From Oscillospiraceae bacterium (GTDB lineage Bacteria; Bacillota; Clostridia; Oscillospirales; Ruminococcaceae): a stretch of DNA of 35,012 nucleotides. The stretch is from positions 1 through 35,012 of the forward strand of contig JAUNJJ010000030.1 in NCBI GenBank assembly GCA_030533325.1, read 5' to 3'. How positions within the stretch are numbered: the first letter of the stretch is position 1; each line of letters begins with the position of its first letter. The translations under genes and the position numbers were made by a program. Under the pieces are notes generated by a model, which saw only the letters and a list, made by a program, of their open reading frames with translations, did not search any database and was not told the origin of the DNA. Below are positions 1-5,869 of this stretch, piece after piece.

Positions 1-1
1 T

Positions 2-244
2 ACTGAGATTCATGAGAAGAATCTTGTATGGGAAAGTTATAATAATGGTTATGATAACGGTTATGATGATGGTGAGGCTAAAGGTGAAGAAAAAGGCAAG
101 GATGAAGGCAGGGCTGAAGGTGAAAACAAGCTTGGTGCTTTAATCGATTCTCTTATTGACGCCGGAAGAAATGATGAAATAAAAAAAGCTGCATCAGATG
201 CTGAATATCGTCAGAAACTGTACGAGGAGTTTGGAATTAAATAA
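2..244 (+). CDS. C-terminal end of Rpn/PD-(D/E)XK nuclease-transposase family protein (5' truncated by window)
   Basis: The frame is open from the window edge to TAA at 242-244, giving about 80 C-terminal residues. They consist of a Gly/Asp/Glu/Lys-rich run with G every four residues (NGYDNGYDDGEAKGEEKGKD), then a short tail ending YRQKLYEEFGIK. This charged Gly-repeat tail is typical of the C-terminus of Rpn/YhgA-like recombination-promoting nucleases (PDDEXK_2 type); the catalytic domain lies outside the window. The last 44 codons closely match the end of the pseudogene at 764-1242, so the two are paralogues. A rho-independent terminator follows directly. Family assignment rests on the tail and on the paralogue, so it is moderately sure. 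Confidence 0.6.
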   Translation, partial: TEIHEKNLVWESYNNGYDNGYDDGEAKGEEKGKDEGRAEGENKLGALIDSLIDAGRNDEIKKAASDAEYRQKLYEEFGIK

Positions 245-274
245 GTGAATGGTTTGGGTTACTTAACCTGACAT

Positions 275-320
275 ACATCCCACCGTCTCAGCATAGTTGC
301 TGTTCGGTGGATGTTTTTTG
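275..320 (+). terminator. Rho-independent terminator of the nuclease-family gene
   Basis: Stem 275-285 pairs with 305-314 (one bulged C), followed by a run of T at 314-319. The loop sequence (tctcagcatagttgctg) resembles the loop of the terminator after the paralogue at 1269-1310, so the terminator appears to have been copied with the gene end. Confidence 0.8.
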
Positions 321-493
321 TATATGCGGATATTTCTCAGTTATGTCATTTCGAGAGGGAAACCCCGCAGGAGGGGACAAGATTAAATCCGGCAAAAACC
401 TGCATTTTCCCCTCCTTATGGGTTTCCCTCTCGAGCTCTCCTTTCCCTCGACCTCCCCTTTTGCAGGTTTTTCTTTTTTGGTTTTCCGCATAT
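320..493. repeat. Large imperfect palindromic non-coding element
   Basis: This is the core of the 519-base gap between the two nuclease-family genes, and no credible gene lies in it. Three inverted pairs are visible. The 26-base arms 352-377 and 408-433 match except at three central positions. The outer arms 322-330 (atatgcgga) and 485-493 (tccgcatat) match exactly. A third pair, 394-404 (aaaaacctgca) and 462-472 (tgcaggttttt), joins the loop of the main hairpin to downstream sequence, which would form a pseudoknot if transcribed. A second near-copy of the 3' arm (tttccctcga, 442-451) offers an alternative pairing. It could be a miniature mobile element, a repetitive palindrome or a structured RNA. 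Confidence 0.6.
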
Positions 494-616
494 TTTACCT
501 GTGGATATTCAGTGTTGCTGTGCTTATGCTTTTTCTTTCCGTATATTTTTGCGTCCTTAGTATAAGTTATGATATTCAGTAAAAGTCTCTGGGATTTACC
601 ATATTATGAGAAAAAA

Positions 617-654
617 TTACCTCTTAGGGCGAACAGTTTACCTCTTAGGGCGAA
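617..654. repeat. 17-base direct repeat, two copies
   Basis: ttacctcttagggcgaa occurs at 617-633 and again at 638-654 with a 4-base spacer (period 21). It lies about 60 bases upstream of the -35 of the pseudogene promoter. It could be a regulator site or a mobile-element scar; function unknown. Confidence 0.7.
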
Positions 655-715
655 ACTATAGACAGCTGGTATCTCAATGTGTTATTATTATTTTGCTGCA
701 GCGAACAAAAAATGA

Positions 716-744
716 TTGTTAAATATACATGTGTATGATATAAT
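716..744 (+). promoter_or_regulatory. Sigma-A promoter of the nuclease-family pseudogene
   Basis: TTGTTA (716-721), 17-base spacer, TATAAT (739-744) with an extended -10 TGA (736-738). An AAAGGAG ribosome binding site follows at 751-757, seven bases before ATG 764. The expression signals look intact although the gene is broken. Confidence 0.65.
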
Positions 745-763
745 AATAACAAAGGAGATTAGT

Positions 764-1242
764 ATGTCAGAAATATACGACAGTGTATTCCGCACTTTAA
801 TCAACTCTATATCTTTAACTTCGAAAAGAAATTTAAAAAATATTCCAAAAACAAAGACGAACTGAAGCAGCTGACTGATGAATATGAGAAAATATCCCTC
901 AGACTGCAGCAGCTTACTCAGAGCGGAGAGATAACATCTTTTGAAAAACACACAATCTCAAAACTGTCAGGTGATGTGGCGGACCAGATTGCAGATGGTT
1001 TTGAGCAGGTACAGAAAGGAGTGCATGATACTATGTGCGGACCAATTATTGTAACTGAAGCAAGGGAGATTCTGGAAGACGGAATAGAAATTGGTTTTAG
1101 TCGGGGTGAAGCTGAAGGTGAAAACAAGCTTAGTGCTTTATTCAGGGCGCTTGAAGAGGCCGGAAGAAAAGACGATGCATTCAAAGCTGCATCAGATGCC
1201 GGATATCGTCAGAAACTGTACAAGGAATTCGGAATTGAATAG
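764..1242 (+). pseudogene. Degenerate Rpn/PD-(D/E)XK nuclease-family gene (frameshift plus internal deletion)
   Basis: ATG 764 begins MSEIYDSVFRTLIN, which matches the usual amino terminus of Rpn-type nucleases (YDSVFRT...). This frame then stops soon after. The downstream frame, open from roughly position 800 to TAG 1240-1242, carries the C-terminal half: a helical stretch with DELKQL and SGEITSFEKHTISKLSGDV, the CGPIIVTEAREI segment and the Gly/Glu tail. The two parts are in different frames. Together they give only about 155 residues against the family's usual roughly 280-310, so most of the catalytic domain is missing. The final 132 bases (1111-1242) align without gaps to 113-244. A short protein from the 3' half (for example from ATG 976) cannot be excluded. 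Confidence 0.65.
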
Positions 1243-1268
1243 GGGTTCAGATTGAATTTAAACCAAAT

Positions 1269-1312
1269 ATCCCACTGTTTCAGCATGATTGCTGTCCGGT
1301 GGGATGTTTTTA
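1269..1312 (+). terminator. Rho-independent terminator after the pseudogene
   Basis: Arms 1269-1277 and 1297-1305 pair (one G-T), followed by gtttttatttt. It is similar in stem and loop to the terminator at 275-320. Confidence 0.75.
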
Positions 1313-1324
1313 TTTTATATTTAA

Positions 1325-1434
1325 GGAATTTTGTGAAATCACGAAGGAATTCTGTCGGAATTTTGTGAAAACCGTGCCTATTATCGCCGGAATTCTGTGA
1401 AATATCCGCTTGAAAGTCTGTGAATTTTGTGATA
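1325..1434 (+). repeat. Iterated GGAATTYTGTGAAA motif upstream of and overlapping the WYL promoter
   Basis: Copies start at 1325 (ggaattttgtgaaa), 1346 (ggaattctgt, truncated), 1357 (ggaattttgtgaaa), 1389 (ggaattctgtgaaa) and 1421 (tgaattttgtgata). The last copy runs into the -10 region of the promoter at 1410-1438. Irregular spacing (21, 11, 32 and 32 bases) argues against a CRISPR or simple tandem repeat and for a multi-site operator. The obvious candidate binder is one of the two downstream WYL regulators (inference). Confidence 0.6.
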
Positions 1435-1438
1435 AAAT
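1410..1438 (+). promoter_or_regulatory. Promoter of the WYL regulator operon
   Basis: TTGAAA (1410-1415), 17-base spacer, TAAAAT (1433-1438) with TGA just upstream (extended -10). The predicted start near 1445 leaves a leader of about 100 bases before ATG 1545. Confidence 0.55.
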
Positions 1439-1544
1439 AGTAGCTGTTATCACTGAGATTCCTGTAAAACAGAGATATGGACTGTATTTTTCCCGCAATG
1501 ACAAAAGCACAGTTCAAAAAATTTTTTCCACCGGAGAAACAGTA

Positions 1545-2792
1545 ATGGCATACAACGAACTAATAAAAAACTTTGACCGCATTCGTGAATACATGAGGGA
1601 ATTTTACATCTACGGATTCAGAAGCCGCGGGGAATATGATATGAAAAGCGCAAGGTCCTATGATGACGAACGGAGAAGGATAGAGAGCTGGCTTAAGGAC
1701 TATACGGGATTTCGCCATACGGGCGAGGGTAAAAATGTTTTTATTTCCATAGACAGCAGGGAAAATGTGCACAATCCGCTTTTCAGTGCCTGGAAGGCGA
1801 GGAGTTTTACTGACGGTGATATCACGCTGCATTTTATTATTTTTGATATACTCTCATCACCGGAGATAAAGCTTTCCTCTTCGGAGATTACAGAAATAAC
1901 TGACCGTGACTATCTTTCTCAGTTTGAGAAACACAGAATATTTGATGAGTCCACTGTCAGAAAGAAACTGAAAAAATATGCGGACATGGGGCTTCTTCAG
2001 ACAGAGAAGCAGGGGAAAAATGTTCTGTACAGCAGGACGGGGGACATAAAGGATATTAATGCTGATGCAATAGATTTTTTCTCTGAAACAGTTCCGTGCG
2101 GGGTGGCAGGTTCATTTATCCTCGACCGCGAAGATGATCACAGTTCAGTTTTTTTATTTAAGCACCATTATATTTCCCATGTTCTCGACAGTGAAATTCA
2201 CCTTGAGCTGTTTAAGGCAATGCGCAGTAAATACAGCGTTGTGATTACAAAATTCAGCCACGGTTCCGGTACTGATATTGAAGCGGTTCCTCTGAAGCTT
2301 TTTATAAGCGTGAGAACAGGAAGACAGTACCTTCTTGCATATAATATTTCAGAGAGAAAAATTCTTCCCTTCAGAACGGATTTTATCAAAAAGGTCAGAC
2401 CCCTTGCGTACTGTGAAAATTTTGATGAACTCAGAGATAAACTCACTAAGCGTCAGGAAAATATGTGGGGCGTAAATACAGGATACAGGAGTAAGGAACT
2501 CTGCCATGTGGAATTTACAGTTTATTTCGGACCGGATGAAGAGTATATTCCGAAGAGACTTGAAAGGGAAAAGCGATGCGGAAGAGTTGAGCTTACCGAT
2601 GAAAGTCACTGCCGGTTCACTGCTGATGTTTATGACGTAAGCGAGATGATTCCGTGGATACGTACATATATCTGCAGAATAACTGACCTGAGCTTTTCAG
2701 ATAAGGATGCGGAGAAGCGTTTCCTTGATGACCTTGAGCAGATGTACAGTCTTTATGATGTGGAGGATGTTCAGAAAAATGATATTCAGTGA
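1545..2792 (+). CDS. WYL-domain transcriptional regulator (first of a pair)
   Basis: A 415-residue protein if started at ATG 1545 (MAYNELIKNFDRIREYMREF), preceded by GGAG at about 1533-1536. The frame is open further upstream, but that part covers the promoter and repeats and is not protein-like. The first ~85 residues (FYIYGFRSRGEYD, SYDDERRRIESWL) match the amino-terminal region of clostridial WYL proteins. Residues ~115-180 look like a helix-turn-helix (TVRKKLKKYADMGLL). The WYL-type core is at ~255-310 with ISVRTGRQYLLAYN followed by the FRTDFIKKV segment. WYL domains sense ligands, possibly nucleic acids or nucleotides, and regulate DNA-binding partners. The stop overlaps the next gene by 14 bases, indicating translational coupling. 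The regulated target is unknown. Confidence 0.8.
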   Translation: MAYNELIKNFDRIREYMREFYIYGFRSRGEYDMKSARSYDDERRRIESWLKDYTGFRHTGEGKNVFISIDSRENVHNPLFSAWKARSFTDGDITLHFIIFDILSSPEIKLSSSEITEITDRDYLSQFEKHRIFDESTVRKKLKKYADMGLLQTEKQGKNVLYSRTGDIKDINADAIDFFSETVPCGVAGSFILDREDDHSSVFLFKHHYISHVLDSEIHLELFKAMRSKYSVVITKFSHGSGTDIEAVPLKLFISVRTGRQYLLAYNISERKILPFRTDFIKKVRPLAYCENFDELRDKLTKRQENMWGVNTGYRSKELCHVEFTVYFGPDEEYIPKRLEREKRCGRVELTDESHCRFTADVYDVSEMIPWIRTYICRITDLSFSDKDAEKRFLDDLEQMYSLYDVEDVQKNDIQ

Positions 2793-3699
2793 AATATACG
2801 GTGTCTATTACAAAGCAGTTTCAGAAATACTGAAATCGTCATTATCCGGTAAAATAACTTCTGAAGAGTGCAGAAAAATAATCGAAAAATACGCATTTTC
2901 AGAAAGTGTCCTCACAATTGAACCTGCTCTGAGATCCGGAAAATGGCCGCTGATTAAATCTGACGGGACGCCCGTTATAAAAAACACCCCTTCATTTCCG
3001 ATGAGCAGTCTTCAGAAAAGCTGGCTTAAGTCCGTTTCACTGGATCCGAGAATAAAGCTCTTTGATATAAGCTTTGATATTCCCGAAGATACAGAACCGC
3101 TTTTTACGCCTGAGGATTACTGTGTATTTGACAAGTATTCGGACGGTGATGACTTTGAGGACGAAAACTACATAAGAAATTTCAGAATGATTCTTGATGC
3201 AGTTAAAAACAGAAAGAAACTGCTGGTGCAAAGCAGAAACAGAAAGGGTGCTCTGTCTGAGCTTACGGTTATTCCGGATTTTATTGAATATTCAGAAAAG
3301 GATGACAAGTTCAGACTTGTGGCAAATATCAGAGGTGAAGCTTCATATATCAATATCGGAAGGATTATTTCCTGCAGTGAAACTGAGGGACAGATTTCAC
3401 CGGTAAAATTTCACCATGAAAATTCTCTGTGTACACTGACTTTTGAACTGAAAGACGAACGGAAAGCCCTTGAACGTGTGATGCTGCATTTTTCCCATTT
3501 TGAAAAGGAAACAGTGAGAACCGGCAGGGATACATATGAAGTTACTCTGAAGTATGACAGAAGTGACAGAACTGAGCTTGTAATCCGCATTCTGTCGTTC
3601 GGACCGATGATAAAAGTAACAGGTCCGGAAGAGTTTAAGGCTCTGATAAAAGAAAGGCTTGTTAATCAGAAAAAATTTGATATACAGAAAAAGCTGTGA
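2779..3699 (+). CDS. WYL-domain protein (second of a pair)
   Basis: A 306-residue protein beginning MIFSEIYGVYYKAVSEIL at ATG 2779, inside the end of the upstream gene, with GGAGG at 2762-2766. Residues ~130-200 hold the WYL-like fold: a basic strand (RNRKGALSELTVIPDFIEYS) and KDDKFRLVANIRGEASYINIGRI, where the canonical W-Y-L is only loosely kept. No separate helix-turn-helix is obvious, so it may act as the partner of the first WYL protein. Tandem overlapping WYL genes are common in Ruminococcus and relatives. A terminator begins inside the last codons. Function is inferred from family and arrangement only. Confidence 0.7.
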   Translation: MIFSEIYGVYYKAVSEILKSSLSGKITSEECRKIIEKYAFSESVLTIEPALRSGKWPLIKSDGTPVIKNTPSFPMSSLQKSWLKSVSLDPRIKLFDISFDIPEDTEPLFTPEDYCVFDKYSDGDDFEDENYIRNFRMILDAVKNRKKLLVQSRNRKGALSELTVIPDFIEYSEKDDKFRLVANIRGEASYINIGRIISCSETEGQISPVKFHHENSLCTLTFELKDERKALERVMLHFSHFEKETVRTGRDTYEVTLKYDRSDRTELVIRILSFGPMIKVTGPEEFKALIKERLVNQKKFDIQKKL

Positions 3700-3727
3700 A
3701 CAATATTTAAGTTCGCAGCTTTTTTTC
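3688..3727 (+). terminator. Rho-independent terminator of the WYL operon
   Basis: Arms 3688-3701 and 3711-3724 pair (one G-T), loop 3702-3710, then a T run to 3726. The stop codon of the second WYL gene (3697-3699) lies in the 5' arm. Confidence 0.85.
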
Positions 3728-3867
3728 CGTGATAAAATAATTTCAGATGTGTATAATATTAATTACAGTATTGCTTTGCGTGTGAGTGAGATGGTTCACA
3801 GCGGTGCGCGGGGAGGTTCCGAAGCGTATGCCGGCAATAATCTGTACATATTCAATTGCTTAATAAA

Positions 3868-3894
3868 AGCTCATAGAGCATGTTCGAATCCTGC
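3868..3894 (+). other. tRNA-like remnant (D-arm and T-arm pieces)
   Basis: agctcatagagca (3868-3880) reads like a tRNA D-arm (AGCTCA...TAGAGCA) lacking the GTTGG of its loop. tgttcgaatcctgc (3881-3894) reads like a T-arm (TTCGAAT loop, CCTGC 3' strand). No anticodon arm lies between them and no acceptor stem pairs. It therefore looks like a deleted tRNA gene or a recombination scar, not a functional tRNA. The flanking sequence 3728-3867 shows nothing I can identify. Confidence 0.4.
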
Positions 3895-3909
3895 ACATAC
3901 TTTGGGAGT

Positions 3910-4176
3910 ATGATAATGGTTTACTGCCCATACGGGCATTTATGCAATGAAGAAAAGTGTGAACTGCCGGTCTGGAAAATAAATTCCTCCGGAAAATATT
4001 TTTTCAGACAGTTCTGAAGAAACCCTGTCTGTGTGCGGATACCGTATTGTCAGGAAAACAAGCCAGAAGAAATCTTTCCGTTTGTTTTTTCGGAATACTC
4101 AAGTGTACAGCCGTTTTTTCAGAATGGTTATTCACATCAGAAATTTTTTACCTTTTATGGAGGGTTTGACGCATGA
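3910..4176 (+). pseudogene. Small cysteine-rich gene interrupted by one in-frame TGA (pseudogene or recoded)
   Basis: From ATG 3910 (or ATG 3916, with GGGAG at 3904-3908) a frame runs to TGA 4015-4017, encoding about 33-35 residues with CPYGHLCNEEKC. The same frame then continues open to TGA 4174-4176, which overlaps the slipin ATG 4173 as ATGA, as expected for a real upstream operon gene. Read through, it is about 88 codons. The segment after the TGA begins RNPVCVRIPYC, so placing Cys at the TGA gives C-x4-C-x5-C, mirroring C-x5-C-x4-C upstream. That suggests the TGA replaced a Cys codon (TGT/TGC) or encodes selenocysteine. A hairpin lies at 4024-4054, just after the TGA. I do not recognise the family; a six-Cys metal-binding protein is plausible. 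Confidence 0.45.
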
Positions 4177-5273
4177 AAAAAATAGTTATCAATGAAAATC
4201 AGAGGGGTTTTCTTTTTAAAAGCGGTAAATTCGTAAAGCTTCTTGAAGCTGGAAAATATTATGTTTACGGTGACAGAGATATAGAAATTGTATCTGTTTT
4301 TGAACCTGTCCATTCTTTATACTGCGGACTCAATGTGCTTATGGAATGTCCCGAAATAAAGAATTCCGTTACATACATAGAAGTTCCGGCCCGGAAACTC
4401 GCACTTCATTTCATTAACGGAAAATTTTCCAAGGCAATAGAATGCGGAGTGCATGCATACTGGAATACAGCTGCAAGACATGAATTTCAGATGGTTGATA
4501 TCTCAAATCCTGAAGTTCCTGAAAGTATACCTGCCTGTATATTCTATGACCTTTCAACACTTTTATACAAAAGAATTGAAGTTAGCGAATATAAGAAAGC
4601 ACGTCTTTTTATAGACGGTAAGTTTGAACGAATACTTGATCCTGGTGTGTACTATTTCTGGACCAGCGAACACGACGTATCAGTAAGCTATGTGGATACC
4701 CGTCTTAAGCAGCTGGATATAACCGGTCAGGAAATAATGACTGCAGACAAGGTGTCCGTTCGCGTAAATTATGTATGTTACTACAGAGTAACTGACTATA
4801 TCAAAAGCTATACTGAGGTTGATGACTTTGAAGAGCTGATTCACGTCGCTGCGCAGCTTGCACTTCGTGATTATACAGGAAAACACAAGCTTGATGAGAT
4901 TCTCGCAAACAAGGATGAGATGTCCCGTTATGTACTCGAACGTCTCAAGGAGAAGGAGGAGTGCTTCTATGCTGAGATTTTCGACGGCGGAGTGAAGGAT
5001 ATCATTCTTCCGGGGGAAATCCGTGATATCATGAACACTGTAATAGCCGCTGAAAAACGCGCACAGGCAAATGTTATCACACGCCGTGAGGAAGTGGCGT
5101 CAACGAGGTCACTCCTTAATACAGCAAAACTTATGGACGAGAACCAGACGCTTTACAGACTCAAGGAGCTTGAGTACATAGAACGTATCTGCGAAAATGC
5201 CGGCAGCATAAACCTTAACGGAGGCGGCGACATACTTGCACAGCTTACATCACTTATTCATAAAGCGGGATAA
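4173..5273 (+). CDS. Slipin / SPFH-domain protein
   Basis: A 366-residue protein from ATG 4173 with a strong GGAGGG at 4159-4164. The amino-terminal half holds three copies of a short beta motif: FKSGKFVKLLEAGKYYVY, FINGKFSKAIECGVHAYW and FIDGKFERILDPGVYYFW. The SPFH/band-7 core spans ~165-290 (VDTRLKQLDITGQEIMTADKVSVRVNY, then LALRDYTGKHKLDEIL). A charged helix with AAEKRAQANVITRREE follows at ~290-320, the usual oligomerising coiled coil. No transmembrane segment or signal peptide is visible, unlike classical slipins, so it may be peripheral or cytosolic. SPFH proteins scaffold membrane microdomains and proteases; no NfeD-type partner is adjacent. Confidence 0.85.
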   Translation: MKKIVINENQRGFLFKSGKFVKLLEAGKYYVYGDRDIEIVSVFEPVHSLYCGLNVLMECPEIKNSVTYIEVPARKLALHFINGKFSKAIECGVHAYWNTAARHEFQMVDISNPEVPESIPACIFYDLSTLLYKRIEVSEYKKARLFIDGKFERILDPGVYYFWTSEHDVSVSYVDTRLKQLDITGQEIMTADKVSVRVNYVCYYRVTDYIKSYTEVDDFEELIHVAAQLALRDYTGKHKLDEILANKDEMSRYVLERLKEKEECFYAEIFDGGVKDIILPGEIRDIMNTVIAAEKRAQANVITRREEVASTRSLLNTAKLMDENQTLYRLKELEYIERICENAGSINLNGGGDILAQLTSLIHKAG

Positions 5274-5274
5274 T

Positions 5275-5322
5275 AAAAAAGAATGTCCGTTCAGATATCC
5301 TGAACGGGCATTCTTTTTTTTT
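5275..5322. terminator. Bidirectional terminator between slipin and the Bfd-like gene
   Basis: A long hairpin, arms about 5279-5294 and 5300-5315, flanked by an A run (5275-5280) and a T run to 5322, so it can serve both strands. Confidence 0.85.
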
Positions 5323-5345
5323 GAGTGTTTTATAATCTGAAAAAA

Positions 5346-5540
5346 TTATCTGTGCATAAGATCTGAAATAGTTTCTATAATCTTATCATAGCATCCGCCG
5401 CATCCTGTTGAACATGATGTCTGTTCCTGAACTTTCTTGAATGCCTGTGTTACGTCTGTGAGGTTTTCACCCTTGTGAAGTGCAACGTCAATATCGTTTA
5501 CTGATACGCCCATGCAGTGGCAGATTTCAATGTTTTCCAT
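5346..5540 (-). CDS. Bfd-like [2Fe-2S]-binding domain protein
   Basis: A 64-residue protein whose cysteine pattern (CHC near the start, then TSCSTGCGGC at ~41-50) is that of the BFD-like [2Fe-2S]-binding domain of bacterioferritin-associated ferredoxin and NifU/NirB-type proteins. It has four ligand-type Cys as CxC and CxxC plus an extra Cys in the loop. It starts at ATG 5540 with AAAGGA nine bases upstream. As a free-standing Bfd it probably carries electrons to an iron store or a redox enzyme. No bacterioferritin is nearby. Its own promoter is at 5679-5707, and it ends next to the shared terminator. Confidence 0.85.
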   Translation of the reverse strand: MENIEICHCMGVSVNDIDVALHKGENLTDVTQAFKKVQEQTSCSTGCGGCYDKIIETISDLMHR

Positions 5541-5678
5541 AATTCTTTAATTCCTTTCTGAATAAATTAATACAATACTTTGTTATGACGGTTGTTTGAC
5601 ATATATTGTAACATAAATATCCTTTTTCGTCTGTGACAAAGTTACATTATCATTAAAAAATGATTTGCTGTTATATAG

Positions 5679-5707
5679 ATTATACCACTTTTGAATTGTG
5701 AAATCAA
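5679..5707 (-). promoter_or_regulatory. Promoter of the Bfd-like gene
   Basis: On the minus strand, TTGATT (5707-5702), 17-base spacer, TATAAT (5684-5679) with a TGG extended -10. The leader of about 130 bases contains a palindrome, atcatt/aatgat (about 5650-5665), that could be an operator or hairpin. Confidence 0.55.
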
Positions 5708-5729
5708 TAGGATTTGTCAATATTACAGA

Positions 5730-5756
5730 AAATTAACGAAATTAGCGAAATTAACG
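5730..5756. repeat. Three tandem 9-base repeats in the divergent intergenic region
   Basis: aaattaacg, aaattagcg, aaattaacg occur in direct succession at 5730-5738, 5739-5747 and 5748-5756. They sit between the Bfd promoter (minus) and the GGDEF promoter (plus). The 9-base period is close to one helical turn, so a cooperative regulator site is plausible. Confidence 0.6.
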
Positions 5757-5795
5757 TAAACAGTAAAAATTTTTCTTTATTTTTATTTGTGAATA

Positions 5796-5804
5796 TGGTA
5801 TAAT
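5796..5804 (+). promoter_or_regulatory. Extended -10 promoter of the GGDEF gene
   Basis: TGG-TATAAT at 5796-5804. No good -35 is visible 17 bases upstream, so it would depend on the extended -10 or on an activator. It lies 40 bases downstream of the 9-base repeats. Confidence 0.5.
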
Positions 5805-5869
5805 ATATATAAGATTTTTCAAATTAATTTTATGGGGGTTGTATATCGATGATAAAAGGGGGTGGCAGG

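Noticed and set aside
307..582. Open frames of up to about 90 codons in the palindromic region
   Set aside because: They are produced by the inverted repeats, lack ribosome binding sites and have atypical composition (Phe/Ser/Pro runs).
1325..1434. Repeats upstream of tandem WYL genes as a CRISPR array of a Cas13d-type locus
   Set aside because: Known Cas13d loci in Ruminococcus carry WYL genes, but these repeats are about 14 bases, irregularly spaced and without spacers, and no cas gene is in the window.
3868..3894. Functional tRNA gene
   Set aside because: No anticodon arm, a truncated D-loop, a mismatch in the T stem and no acceptor stem.
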